Assembly: GCA_965115885.1 (NCBI GenBank)
Contig: OZ220479.1
Location: 3,162,001-3,226,000, forward strand
Direction: 5' to 3'
DNA: 64,000 nucleotides
Source: BD2-11 sp965115885
Lineage (GTDB): Bacteria; Gemmatimonadota; Gemmatimonadetes; Longimicrobiales; Gaopeijiaceae
Made by a program: the position numbers and the translations under genes. Shown piece after piece: positions 15,646-24,547 of this stretch (position 1 is the first letter of the stretch; the number at the start of each line of letters is the position of its first letter). The notes below the pieces were generated by a model. It was not told the origin of the DNA, did not search any database, and worked only from the letters and a program-made list of their open reading frames with translations.

Positions 15646-16403
15646 TGCCGCGCCGCGGACCCGCCGACGCGGGGGTGATCGCGGAGTGGTCGCGCGCGGG
15701 AACCTGGCTCTTCCGCCGACGCAGCTATCTGCCTCTTCCCGTCCTGGCTTGCCTGGCAATCCTCAGCTTCGCCTCCCCCTCGAGCGACGCCGGCCAGCTG
15801 GACGGCTGGGAGCTGGCGGGAATGCTGGTGGCCTTGGCGGGCCTGGGACTGCGCGCGTGGACCGTGGGACACGCGCCGGCGGGAACTTCGGGCCGAGGAA
15901 CCCGCAAACTCGAAGCCGCCTCGCTGAGCACCGAGGGCGCGTACTCGGTGGTGCGCCATCCCCTGTACCTGGGGAACCTGCTGATCTGGACCGGGGTGGC
16001 CTGCACCACGGGCAGCCCCGCCGCCGTGGCCGTCACCGCTCTCGTGTTCTGGATCTACAACGAGCGCATCATGCTGGCCGAGGAGCGCTTCCTGCACGAG
16101 CGGTTCGGATCCGTCTTCGCCCGCTGGGCGGCGCGCACGCCCGCGTTGCTGCCCGCTCCGCGGCGCTGGCGACCCCATCGCTTGTCGTTTTCGCCGGCGT
16201 TCGCCCTGGGACGCGACCACGCCGCCCTCTACGCCTGGGTGGCCGCGACCACCGTCCTGGAGGTCGCAGAGTCGCTGGGCGCGCGGAGCGGCCTCGATCT
16301 CGCGCCCTTCTGGGGGATCTACTTCGGGACCGGAACGGTCCTCTACATCGTGCTCCGGAGGCTCAAGAAGAACTCGAATCTGCTCGACGTGGAGGGAAGG
16401 TAG
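15645..16403 (+). CDS. Isoprenylcysteine carboxyl methyltransferase-like membrane protein
   Basis: 252 residues with about five membrane helices. The conserved C-terminal ICMT/PEMT signature is present: LSTEGAYSVVRHPLYLGNLLIWTG followed by IMLAEERFLHERFGSVFARW. Such prokaryotic proteins methylate lipids or unknown isoprenoid/phospholipid-like substrates with S-adenosylmethionine; the substrate here is not predictable. An extra C-terminal extension with further hydrophobic segments (LYAWVAATTVLEVAESLG; FWGIYFGTGTVLYIVLRRL) goes beyond the minimal family. Coupled to the upstream lipoprotein gene. Confidence 0.75.
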   Translation: MPRRGPADAGVIAEWSRAGTWLFRRRSYLPLPVLACLAILSFASPSSDAGQLDGWELAGMLVALAGLGLRAWTVGHAPAGTSGRGTRKLEAASLSTEGAYSVVRHPLYLGNLLIWTGVACTTGSPAAVAVTALVFWIYNERIMLAEERFLHERFGSVFARWAARTPALLPAPRRWRPHRLSFSPAFALGRDHAALYAWVAATTVLEVAESLGARSGLDLAPFWGIYFGTGTVLYIVLRRLKKNSNLLDVEGR

Positions 16404-16441
16404 CCCGGCGGGGAGGGGAGGGAGGCGACGCGGAACCGCCC

Positions 16442-16759
16442 TCAGGGCGGCGCGAGCAACCACCTCGTCGATACCGGCGGAACGTCGGGGGCGTCGTCCC
16501 GGACGTGCACGTCGACGCGGCCGGTGTCGGCCAAGCGCCGGTCGCTGACCCGTCCGCCGAAGACCGCGAACCCCTGCACCGTGACGTCGCGCCGGGTCCC
16601 GTCGGGCGCCGTGGCGGCGAGACGCGAACCCTTGAGGTCGCGCACCCGGGGCGCAGGGCCCTCCTCGAGCCGAAGGCGCAGGATACGGCCGCCATGGGGC
16701 CCGTCCAGAGCGTCGACCACCCGAAACACCGGAGTTTTTCGCACGCCGCTCGCGGCCAT
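16442..16759 (-). CDS. Small hypothetical soluble protein
   Basis: 105 residues, no family recognised. The sequence looks like a small beta domain: TPVFRVVDALDGPHGGRILRLRLEEGPAPRVRDLKGSRLAATAPDGTRRDVTVQGFAVFGGRVSDRRLADTGRVDVHV. No signal peptide or membrane segment. It stands alone on the minus strand between a plus-strand membrane-protein gene and the decarboxylase, to which it is divergent. The start was chosen at the ATG (MAASGVRK) because longer versions upstream are low-complexity. Confidence 0.6.
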   Translation of the reverse strand: MAASGVRKTPVFRVVDALDGPHGGRILRLRLEEGPAPRVRDLKGSRLAATAPDGTRRDVTVQGFAVFGGRVSDRRLADTGRVDVHVRDDAPDVPPVSTRWLLAPP

Positions 16760-16857
16760 GTTACATCGTCGGGACGAGGGTGTTAGAGTATGCCGTCGAA
16801 AACCGGGGGGCCCGGGACAACGCCGAAAAACACTAGAGACCCGGTATCCGCCCGTCA

Positions 16858-18339
16858 ATGCCGGAAGGAGGGGACGTGACCGGGTCCGGACCCGAGCCCG
16901 CGCGCCCCGAAACGGGAGCGCTCCAGCTGGACGCAGAGACGATGCGCCACTTGGGGTACGCGGTCGTGGACCGGGTGGTGGACCGTTGGGACGGCTTGGA
17001 CGAGGACCGCGCCTGGGACACCGCGGGCCGGACGCAGACGGAGGCCCGGCTCCGCGAAGCCGCCCCCGAGACCGGCCGCGACCCCGACGAGGTGATCGAA
17101 CGCGTCCTGCGCGACGTTCTGCCCTACGCCGGACGCATCGACCATCCCCGCTTCTTCGCCTTCGTCCCCTCCTCGCCCACATGGCCGAGCTTTCTGGCCC
17201 ACATGCTCGCGGGCGGCTTCAACGTCTTCCAGGGCACGTGGCTGGAGTCGGCGGGTCCCAGCCAAGTGGAGCTGGTGGTGCTCGACTGGTTCCGCGAATG
17301 GTTGGGCATGCCCGAGACCGCGGGCGGCCTCTTCACCAGCGGAGGATCGGCCGCGACCCTGAACGCCATGGTGGCCGCCCGCCACGCGGCGGGGGCGGCC
17401 GGCGAACGACCGGTCCTGTACGAGAGCGACCAATGCCACGCGTCGGTGCGCAGGGCCGCGCGCATCTGCGGCCTGCGCGAGGACGACCTGCGCCGAGTGC
17501 CCACCGACGACCGCTTCCGGCTCGACGTCGAGGCGCTGGCGCGGATGGTGCGCCACGACCGGAACGAGGGAAGAACCCCCTTCATGGCGTCCGCCAACGC
17601 GGGCGCCACCAACACCGGCGCCGTCGACCCGCTGGCCGCCGTCGCCGACCTGTGCGCGCGCGAGGGAATGTGGTTCCACGTCGACGCGGCCTACGGCGGT
17701 TTCGCGGTCCTGGACGAGGTCGCCCGCCGTAGCCTCGAGGGAATCGAGCGGGCGGACAGCGTGGTTCTGGATCCGCACAAGTGGCTCTTCCAGCCCTACG
17801 AGACGGGTTGCCTGATGGTGCGCGACCCGGCGGCGCTGCACGACGCCTTCCGCATCATGCCCGAGTACCTGCAGGACGCGGACATGGGGCTGGAGCACGT
17901 GAACTTCGCCGACCGCGGACTCCAGCTGAGCCGCTCGTTCCGGGCCCTGAAGGTGTGGATGTCGGTGCAGATGCTGGGCCTGGAGGAGTTTCGCGCCGCC
18001 ATCGCCCAGGCGATCGAACTAGCGCGCCGGGCGGAGGCCCGCATCCGCGCGAGCGCGCGGCTGGAGCTGCTCAGCCCGGCCAGCCTGGGGGTCGTCTGCT
18101 ACCGCTTCCGGCCGTCGGAAGGGGAGGCGTCGCGGCTGGAATCGCTCAACCGGGAGATCCAGAGCGAGGTCGTGGAGAGCGGCTTCGCCATGATGTCCTC
18201 CACGCGGTTGCGAGGCGAGTACGCGTTGCGCCTGTGCATCCTCAACTACCGGAGCACCTGGGAGGACGTGCGCGCCACCCTCGATCTCGTGGAAGAGATC
18301 GGAACGCGGCGGGCGAAGGCGGCGGCGTGCACCTCGTGA
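16858..18339 (+). CDS. PLP-dependent group II amino-acid decarboxylase
   Basis: 493 residues, aromatic-L-amino-acid-decarboxylase type. The PLP lysine lies in SVVLDPHKWLFQPYETG (DPHKW is diagnostic), with upstream cofactor blocks TSGGSAATLNAMVAARHA, ESDQCHASVRRAARICG, ANAGATNTGAVDP and WFHVDAAYGGF. N-terminus (GYAVVDRVVDRW...IDHPRFFAFVPSS) matches the family's substrate-binding lobe. It decarboxylates an amino acid such as Tyr, Trp, Phe or Dopa; the exact substrate cannot be read. The CPBP-protease gene starts inside its 3' end, so the two are probably co-expressed. Confidence 0.85.
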   Translation: MPEGGDVTGSGPEPARPETGALQLDAETMRHLGYAVVDRVVDRWDGLDEDRAWDTAGRTQTEARLREAAPETGRDPDEVIERVLRDVLPYAGRIDHPRFFAFVPSSPTWPSFLAHMLAGGFNVFQGTWLESAGPSQVELVVLDWFREWLGMPETAGGLFTSGGSAATLNAMVAARHAAGAAGERPVLYESDQCHASVRRAARICGLREDDLRRVPTDDRFRLDVEALARMVRHDRNEGRTPFMASANAGATNTGAVDPLAAVADLCAREGMWFHVDAAYGGFAVLDEVARRSLEGIERADSVVLDPHKWLFQPYETGCLMVRDPAALHDAFRIMPEYLQDADMGLEHVNFADRGLQLSRSFRALKVWMSVQMLGLEEFRAAIAQAIELARRAEARIRASARLELLSPASLGVVCYRFRPSEGEASRLESLNREIQSEVVESGFAMMSSTRLRGEYALRLCILNYRSTWEDVRATLDLVEEIGTRRAKAAACTS

Positions 18340-19019
18340 ACCAGCTCCTGCTGGTCGCGCTGCTGGTCCTCGCGCCCGTCGCCGGCGTCGCGCAGCCGGC
18401 GCTGATCAGGAAGAACCGGGACTTCGCGCGCATTCCCGTCTACCTGAGTTCGGGGATCCTCGTCCTCGTCCTGGGAGCTTCCAGCGCGGGAGTCGGCGGA
18501 GCCGTGGCGGGGCCGGCCGCACTGGGGTTCGCGCCGCTCGCTCTCTCGGAGTTCGCGATCTGGACGGCGGCGCTCGCGGCGGCGCTCCTCGGGTTCATGG
18601 CGCTGTCCACCCGCATCGCCCGCGCCGTCGGCCTGCGCGACTCTCCCGTCCTGGCGGGGCTGCTTCCCGGAACCCGGCGCGAGCGGGCGTGCTTCGCGGG
18701 CCTTTCCCTCCTCGCCGGAAGCGGGGAGGAAATCGCCTACCGAGGCTACGCCATCTCCGCGCTGGGGGCGATGTCGGTGGGCCCGTGGACGGCGGCGGCG
18801 ATCACTTCGACGGCGTTCGGGTTGCTGCATTCCTACCAGGGCGTGCGTGGCGTGGCGACGGCCGGCGTGGCCGGGTTCGCTTTCGCCGCCTCCTTCGTTG
18901 CGACTCGAAGCATCTGGCCCGCGATCGCCGCGCACACCATGATCGACCTGATCGTCGGGCTCGCGCTCGGCGAGAAACTTCTCGCCCACGAAGGCGGAGG
19001 AACCGAACCATGCGCGTAG
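18327..19019 (+). CDS. CPBP-family intramembrane protease (CAAX-like)
   Basis: About 230 residues from GTG 18327 (a second in-frame GTG at 18336 is equally possible). Multiple membrane helices. Catalytic motifs are present: GSGEEIAYRGY (Glu134-Glu135 with Arg139), FGLLH (His168) and the final WPAIAAHTMID. In this family they form the intramembrane glutamate protease site. Homologues process prenylated proteins in eukaryotes and bacteriocins or signalling proteins in bacteria; the target here is unknown. The start lies within the decarboxylase 3' end and the stop overlaps the next gene. Confidence 0.8.
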   Translation: MHLVNQLLLVALLVLAPVAGVAQPALIRKNRDFARIPVYLSSGILVLVLGASSAGVGGAVAGPAALGFAPLALSEFAIWTAALAAALLGFMALSTRIARAVGLRDSPVLAGLLPGTRRERACFAGLSLLAGSGEEIAYRGYAISALGAMSVGPWTAAAITSTAFGLLHSYQGVRGVATAGVAGFAFAASFVATRSIWPAIAAHTMIDLIVGLALGEKLLAHEGGGTEPCA

Positions 19020-19429
19020 ACCTCGCGTTGCTGGCGGACGCCGCCACGGTGGACAGCGCCGGCAAGCTCAACATCCTGGGCATCTTCGATTCGATCACGT
19101 CCACGCGTTTTCCGGCCAAGCACGGCCTCATCTCCCTGGTGCTGCGCTTCTCGGCGGGGCTGGAGCAGGCCGGGCAGCACACCATCAGGATTCGTCTGAG
19201 CGGACCCGAGGGGGAGGAAGTCCTGCGCTTGGACGGCGAAGTCAAATTCGGGCCCGGCGCAGCGAGGGACGGCGGCCAACTGAAGATTCCCCACATCCTG
19301 AACATGGACGGGATCGTCTTCAGAGCCCCGGGTCGCTACGCTTTCGACGTCGACCTGAACGGCGAGCACCAAGTTTCGTTGCCGTTGCAGGTGATCGCGT
19401 CCTCCTTCTCGGACGCGGCTCAGGCCTGA
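19010..19429 (+). CDS. Small conserved protein, DUF6941-like
   Basis: 139 residues. MRVDLALLADAATVDSAGKLNILGIFDSITSTRFPAKHGLISLVLRFSAGLEQAGQHTIRIRLSGPEGEEV is an all-beta soluble protein of the type often annotated DUF6941 (recalled from memory, not searched): 'lAdaa....GklnilGvfd.i....fP..h....lv.rf' is the recurring pattern. Biochemical role unknown. ATG overlaps the protease gene's end by ten bases. Confidence 0.7.
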   Translation: MRVDLALLADAATVDSAGKLNILGIFDSITSTRFPAKHGLISLVLRFSAGLEQAGQHTIRIRLSGPEGEEVLRLDGEVKFGPGAARDGGQLKIPHILNMDGIVFRAPGRYAFDVDLNGEHQVSLPLQVIASSFSDAAQA

Positions 19430-19570
19430 CGGACCGCCCATGCCCTCTCCCAAGTCCCGCCGGCATCCGGAGAAGGATCCCGCCGCGCGCCGGTCCCGGA
19501 GCGACTCGACCGCTCCCGCCCGATCCCCGGTCCGCTAGGCCGACCGAGCCGTCCCCGGCCAGGAGCAATC

Positions 19571-22111
19571 ATGATGCCGACCGCCCGGTCGAGGGAGCGC
19601 ATCCTTCCGCGTCTCATCGAAGAGGAGATGCGCGAGTCCTTCCTCGACTACTCGATGAGCGTCATCGTCCAGCGTGCGTTGCCGGACGTGCGCGACGGAC
19701 TCAAGCCCGTGCACCGGCGCATCCTCTTCGCCATGCACGAGCTCGGGCTGGCCCCGGACCGGGGCTACAACAAAAGCGCCACCGTGGTCGGGGACGTTCT
19801 GGGCAAGTACCACCCGCACGGGGACAGCGCGGTCTACGACGCGCTGGTGCGCATGGCGCAGGACTTCTCGCTGCGTTATCCGCTGGTGGACGGCCAGGGC
19901 AATTTCGGCTCCGTCGACGGGGATCCTGCGGCGGCCTACCGCTACACGGAGGCGCGCCTCTCGCGGGTGGCCGCCGATCTGCTGACCGACATCGCCAAGG
20001 ACACCGTCGACTGGACGCCCAACTTCGACGACCGCCTGGAAGAACCGGTCGTGGCGCCCTCGCGGCTGCCCAACCTGCTGATGAACGGCAGCTCCGGGAT
20101 CGCGGTGGGGATGAGCACCAACGTGCCGCCCCACAACTTGGGGGAGGTGGTCGCGGCGATCCGCAAGCTCGCCGACGACGAGGAGCCGACGCTGGAGGAA
20201 CTGATGGAGGCGTTGCCCGGCCCGGACTTCCCTACCGGGGGCTTCATCGTCGGACGCAAGGGGATTCGGGAGATGTACCGCACGGGGCGGGGACGCATCG
20301 TCGTGCGCGCGCGGGTGGTGCGCGAACGGGTGCGCGGCGGGAGGGAACAGCTAGTGGTCACGGAGTTGCCCTACGCCACCTCGAAATCCAAGATCGTCGC
20401 CCGCATCGCCGAGCTCGCGCGCCGAGGAATCCTCTCCGAGGTGTCCGATCTGCGCGACGAATCCGACCGGGACGGCATTCGTCTGGTCGTCGGGCTGAAG
20501 CGAGGCGCCGAGGCCGGCAAGGTGCTCGGACGGCTCTTCCGACGCACCGGTCTGCAATCGACCTTCGGCGCCATCCTGCTGGCCCTGGACGGGGGAGAGC
20601 CGCGCGAGTTCACGTTGAAGGAGATCCTGGAGCGCTTTCGCGATCACCGTCTGGAGGTCATCCGGAGGCGGTCGAAGCACGACCTGGACAAGGCCGAGAG
20701 CCGGGCGCACGTGACCGAAGGCATGCTCCGCGCCCTCGACTTCGTCGACGAGGTCGTCGTCATCGTCCGCTCCTCGGCGAACCGCGCGCAGGCGGCGGAT
20801 CGGCTCCGGGACGAGCTGGACTTCTCCCCGGAACAGGCCGAAGCCATCCTGAACATGCAACTGGCGCGCCTGACTTCGCTCGAGCGGCGAAAGCTCGAGG
20901 ACGAGCTCGTCGGACTCGGCGAGACCATCCGGCGGCTCCGGGACATCCTTTCGAGCGAGGTCCGTCGGCTGCAGGCGATGCTCGAGGAGCTGGAGGAGGG
21001 GGTGCGCGAGTTCGGCGATGCGCGCCGCACGACCATTCTGGCCGGGCGAGCCGCCTCGAAGGCGAGCGTCGAGGCTGCGGACGCGGACGAGGACGCGGTG
21101 GTCGCCGTCACTCGCCAAGGCTTCGTCAAGCGGATGCCGGTGCATCTGTACCGCCGCCGGTTGGCGAGCGGGAAGCTGTTCGCCGGAATGGAGCGCTATC
21201 CGGACGACTATCTGGAGCGCCTCTTCGTGGCGCGCACCCAAGGGTGGATCCTGGCCTTCACGCAGGGCGGCCACGTCCACTTCATGAGCGTCGCCGACGT
21301 CCCCGAGAGCGGCCCGGCGTCGCGCGGACGGTCCCTCTACGCGCTCACGGAGGGCGACCGGGCGGATCCGTTCGCGGCGCTGCTCCAGGTCGACAGCCTG
21401 ACCGCCGAAGGGCAGGTGGTGTTCGCGACCGCGCGCGGCCTCGTGAAGCGAACGCGTCTGAGCGAGTTTTCGAATCCCCGGCCGACCGGTCTGACCGCCT
21501 CCCGGGTGCGGCCGGGCGACCGCGTGGTCGCGACGATGTTCTCCGAGGGAGACGCCGACGTCATGCTGGCGACCCGCCGGGGCCGCGCGATTCGCTTCGA
21601 GGAAAGACAGATCCCGCTGGTGGGGAGAGCCGCCTTCGGGGTGAAGGGCATCGAACTGCGCGATCGCGACCGGGTGGTGTCCGCGCTCCCGATCCGTCGC
21701 GAAGGCACCGTGCTGACGGTGTCCGACCAAGGATGGGGGCGGCGCTCGGACGTGGACGACTATCCGCTTCGGAAGCGCGGCGGCCTGGGCGTTCTGACGC
21801 CTCCGCCCGGAGTCGGGGAAGGGCGGCTGGTCGGCGCGATCGAAGTTCTCGACCAGGACGCGGTCATGCTGGTGACCGCGGCGGGCCGGATCGCCCAGGT
21901 GGCGGCGGGGGACGTGCCGGTCACCGGACGGGGTGCGCAGGGCAGACGGCTCGCGCAGGTGGAGCCGGACGACAGGGTGGTCGAGGTCACCCGCGCCCTG
22001 GGCGGCGGGGCACCGGGCGGGGGGACGATCGGACGCCGGGAGCAGACGGCCGCGCAGACCGAGGTCGAGGTTGCGAGCGCCTCGGAGAGCTCCGGTCCAG
22101 CCGATGCTTGA
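19571..22111 (+). CDS. gyrA: DNA gyrase/topoisomerase IV subunit A
   Basis: 846 residues, near the usual length for GyrA. Type IIA topoisomerase cleavage subunit. Active-site Tyr is Y125 in AAAYRYTEARLSR; the quinolone-region residues are S86 and D90 (HPHGDSAVYD), a drug-sensitive pattern. A leucine-rich coiled region (RDELDFSPEQAEAILNMQLARLTSLERRKLEDELVGL) and a C-terminal beta-pinwheel follow. The first C-terminal blade lacks the QRRGGRG-type GyrA box that marks true gyrase; in its place is LYRRRLASGKLFAGMERYPDD. It may therefore act as topoisomerase IV (ParC-like). AGGAG precedes the start (19561). No gyrB/parE is adjacent. Confidence 0.85.
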   Translation: MMPTARSRERILPRLIEEEMRESFLDYSMSVIVQRALPDVRDGLKPVHRRILFAMHELGLAPDRGYNKSATVVGDVLGKYHPHGDSAVYDALVRMAQDFSLRYPLVDGQGNFGSVDGDPAAAYRYTEARLSRVAADLLTDIAKDTVDWTPNFDDRLEEPVVAPSRLPNLLMNGSSGIAVGMSTNVPPHNLGEVVAAIRKLADDEEPTLEELMEALPGPDFPTGGFIVGRKGIREMYRTGRGRIVVRARVVRERVRGGREQLVVTELPYATSKSKIVARIAELARRGILSEVSDLRDESDRDGIRLVVGLKRGAEAGKVLGRLFRRTGLQSTFGAILLALDGGEPREFTLKEILERFRDHRLEVIRRRSKHDLDKAESRAHVTEGMLRALDFVDEVVVIVRSSANRAQAADRLRDELDFSPEQAEAILNMQLARLTSLERRKLEDELVGLGETIRRLRDILSSEVRRLQAMLEELEEGVREFGDARRTTILAGRAASKASVEAADADEDAVVAVTRQGFVKRMPVHLYRRRLASGKLFAGMERYPDDYLERLFVARTQGWILAFTQGGHVHFMSVADVPESGPASRGRSLYALTEGDRADPFAALLQVDSLTAEGQVVFATARGLVKRTRLSEFSNPRPTGLTASRVRPGDRVVATMFSEGDADVMLATRRGRAIRFEERQIPLVGRAAFGVKGIELRDRDRVVSALPIRREGTVLTVSDQGWGRRSDVDDYPLRKRGGLGVLTPPPGVGEGRLVGAIEVLDQDAVMLVTAAGRIAQVAAGDVPVTGRGAQGRRLAQVEPDDRVVEVTRALGGGAPGGGTIGRREQTAAQTEVEVASASESSGPADA

Positions 22112-22192
22112 AGCGTCGCGGGGGCGGCTGGCCAACGCCTCGGACGAGGCCGCCGAAAGGGTGCGCGGCTCCCCGGCTCCAGCTTCCCGATC

Positions 22193-22915
22193 TCACACTC
22201 CCTTCGCGTGCGCGCCCCAGATGTGCTTGTGGAGCTGCGTCTGGAAACGCACCGGAAGCCCGTCCTCCAGGATCCAGCGCGCGAGTTCCTCCGGGTTCGT
22301 CTCGTCCCACACCGGCGACATCAGCAACGCGGCCAACTTCCCCTCCCGGACGCGGTCTCCGAGCCCTCGCTCGGCGACGACCGTCCGGGCCCATTCGTAG
22401 TCGGCGCGGTCCCGGACCACGAACTTCACTTCGTCGCGGTCGGTCAGGCGATCCAGGTTCGGCCACAGGTTGCGCGCCGTCTCGCCCGAGCCCGGACACT
22501 TGAGGTCCATGATCTTGTGCGCGCGCGGATCGAGCGGTCCGACGTCGACGGCCCCGGAAGTTTCCACCAGCACGGTGAACCCTTCCTTCAACAGCCGGTC
22601 CACCAAGGCGTGGGCGCCCGCCTGCGCGAGCGGCTCGCCTCCCGTGAGCTCCACCAGCTCGCACCCGTGCGCACGCACCCCGGAGAGGATATCGTCGAAC
22701 GACATGCGCCGCCCGCCGCTGAACGCGTACGCGGTGTCGCACCAGACGCAGCGGAGCGGGCAACCGGTCAGGCGCACGAAGGTGCAGGGCATCCCCGCCC
22801 GGGTCGACTCCCCTTGGATGGAGTGGAAGATCTCGGTCACGCGCAGGGAATCCCCGCCGGTGGACGGCGGCGCGGATGCGCGCGCGGCGGCGGCTCCTTT
22901 CCGGGAAGAACTCAT
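22193..22915 (-). CDS. queE: 7-carboxy-7-deazaguanine synthase QueE
   Basis: 240 residues. Radical SAM enzyme of queuosine/7-deazaguanine synthesis converting CPH4 to CDG. The Fe-S motif is CPLRCVWC (C52, C56, C59), preceded by the QueE hallmark VTEIFHSIQGESTRAGMPCTFVRLTGC; GGEP (ELTGGEPLAQ) and the C-terminal LHKHIWG are also typical. An N-terminal ~24-residue Ala/Ser-rich extension precedes the conserved start. Its ATG overlaps the stop of the small unknown gene upstream (ATGA). Queuosine's last step, queG, is in the same window but broken by a transposon. Confidence 0.9.
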   Translation of the reverse strand: MSSSRKGAAAARASAPPSTGGDSLRVTEIFHSIQGESTRAGMPCTFVRLTGCPLRCVWCDTAYAFSGGRRMSFDDILSGVRAHGCELVELTGGEPLAQAGAHALVDRLLKEGFTVLVETSGAVDVGPLDPRAHKIMDLKCPGSGETARNLWPNLDRLTDRDEVKFVVRDRADYEWARTVVAERGLGDRVREGKLAALLMSPVWDETNPEELARWILEDGLPVRFQTQLHKHIWGAHAKGV

Positions 22916-23310
22916 TCCCCACCGCCCAAGCGCTCGATTCCTTCGTCGAGCAACGCCCTCACCCGCTCCAGCGACAGCGCGCGCAGGCGATCTTCGGCGG
23001 CGGCGCGGCGGCGCTCGCGGCAGAGCACCGGCGTCTGCACATGTCCGACGACGCCCAGTCCGGTCGCCGCCCAGCGCGGAAACACCAGATAGCCGACGTA
23101 GGGCGCACGCAGGTCGGAAGTCCGCTCCACCTCGACGGACACCGTGTACGGGTGCCCGTCGGGGCCCTCGAACGCCGGCGGCCGGTCGTGCGTCTCCAGA
23201 TACCCGCCCAAGTTCGCGTCCGGCACGCCGCGGAGGTCGTCGGACGCGCGCTCGGAGTCCGGTGGCGCGCCCGCCGCCGCTTCGCGTCCGTCCTGCGGAT
23301 CACGGCGCAC
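22912..23310 (-). CDS. Hypothetical protein between queE and the DNA methyltransferase
   Basis: 132 residues, no family recognised. Central beta-like block YTVSVEVERTSDLRAPYVGYLVFPRWAATGLGVVGHVQTPVL and a helical C-terminus (AAAEDRLRALSLERVRALLDEGIERLGG). It overlaps the methyltransferase gene by 11 bases upstream and queE by four bases downstream, so all three form one compact operon and are co-expressed. Function unknown. Confidence 0.7.
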   Translation of the reverse strand: MRRDPQDGREAAAGAPPDSERASDDLRGVPDANLGGYLETHDRPPAFEGPDGHPYTVSVEVERTSDLRAPYVGYLVFPRWAATGLGVVGHVQTPVLCRERRRAAAEDRLRALSLERVRALLDEGIERLGGGE

Positions 23311-24229
23311 GGTGGGCGGCGTCCTCCTTTCCCGTCGTCCCCGGGTTCAGGGCCGAGGCCGGGAGGGGGCCCGCCGACGACCCGGCCGGACGCGGGTCGA
23401 AGCCCTCCCAGCGAACCTCCGGCACCGCCGCGAACCGCTTCGCCATCACCTCGAGCGCTTCCGGATTGTCGTCGACCAAGAGGAATCTGCGCCCCAGCTC
23501 GTGCGCCGCCATCCCCGTGGTGCCGCTCCCCGCGAAGAAGTCCAGCACCAAGTCCCCGGGCCGGGACGACGCCGTCACGATCCGGCGGAGAACGCCCAGC
23601 GGCTTCTGGGTCGGATACCCGGTGCGCTCGGAACCGCGGGTCGGGACGATGGTGTGCCACCAAGTGTCGGTGGGCAACTTGCCGCGCGCGGCTTTGGCGG
23701 GCCCGACCAGCCCCGGAGCCATGTACGGGATTCTCTCGATCTCGTCGACGTTGAAGACGTAGTTCGCCGGATCCTTGACGTAGAACAAGATGTTGTCGTG
23801 CTTCGCCGGCCATCGCGTCTTCGGCCTCGCCCCGAAATCGTACGCCCAGACGATCTCGTTGAGGAGGTTGTCCGGCCCGAACAGCTCGTCCAGCAGAAAG
23901 CGGCAGCGGTGGACCTCTCGGTAGTCGATGTGGAAGTAGAACGACCCGTGCGGAGCCAAGACGCGATACGCCTCGATCAGCCTCGGTTCCAAGAAGGCGA
24001 GGTAGTCGTCGAAGCTGTCGCGGAAGCTCTTCGTGCCCAGGGACACGGTCCTGTAGCGCTCGCCCTTGAAGCCCGTGCGATCGCCGTTGCGGGAACGCGT
24101 CGTACCGAGGCGCGTGTGCCTGCGCACTCCTCCGGTGTTGAAGGGAGGGTCTACGTAGACGAGGTCCGCCGCCCCGTCCGGCAGGCCCCGAAGCAGTGCG
24201 AGGTTGTCTCCGAAGACGATTCTGGACAT
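23300..24229 (-). CDS. Beta-class DNA methyltransferase (probably N6-adenine)
   Basis: 309 residues from the ATG at MSRIVFGDNL. Motif IV DPPF (residues 27-30 in LVYVDPPFNTG) comes before motif I FAGSG (232-236 in LVLDFFAGSGTTG), the beta-class order; DPPF favours N6-adenine rather than N4-cytosine. PTQKPLGVLRRIV and the C-terminal RFLLVDDNPEALEVMAKRF are also standard for this family. No restriction endonuclease gene is next to it, so it looks like an orphan methyltransferase with a regulatory or housekeeping role, or a relic. The Pro/Gly-rich C-terminal tail is poorly conserved. Confidence 0.85.
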   Translation of the reverse strand: MSRIVFGDNLALLRGLPDGAADLVYVDPPFNTGGVRRHTRLGTTRSRNGDRTGFKGERYRTVSLGTKSFRDSFDDYLAFLEPRLIEAYRVLAPHGSFYFHIDYREVHRCRFLLDELFGPDNLLNEIVWAYDFGARPKTRWPAKHDNILFYVKDPANYVFNVDEIERIPYMAPGLVGPAKAARGKLPTDTWWHTIVPTRGSERTGYPTQKPLGVLRRIVTASSRPGDLVLDFFAGSGTTGMAAHELGRRFLLVDDNPEALEVMAKRFAAVPEVRWEGFDPRPAGSSAGPLPASALNPGTTGKEDAAHRAP

Positions 24230-24547
24230 TGAATGCAACCTCGTTCCTGCGCACTCCCTTTTCGGCGGACGAGCCCGCCGCGCTTCCGGCATCCGATGCG
24301 AAAAAGCTAGAGGCCTCCATGCCGCGATTCAAGGACGGAGCCCGCGCGGCTTACCCGCCTCGCCGCCCACATCCCTCACCGATGCGATCGACAACGCATC
24401 TTGTCGCTCACCCAGCATTCGTCGACAAACGCAGTTGGCGACCATATCATCCCCCGTTCGGGGCCGCCAACGGCGGGGATTTCGACTCTTGCCGTATTGC
24501 CCGGTCGTGAGAGGGAGCACCTCTCGCAAAAATGAGGACGATGTCCG
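24230..24547. other. 318-bp divergent intergenic region
   Basis: Separates the methyltransferase operon (minus) from the Fic gene (plus). Noticeably less GC-rich than the flanks in its second half (24390-24540). I see no complete gene. The frame leading into the Fic gene has a stop at 24533-24535 only 12 bases before the ATG, so the missing Fic N-terminus cannot be read through from here without a frameshift. Promoters for both directions should lie here; no clear consensus pair was found. Confidence 0.4.
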
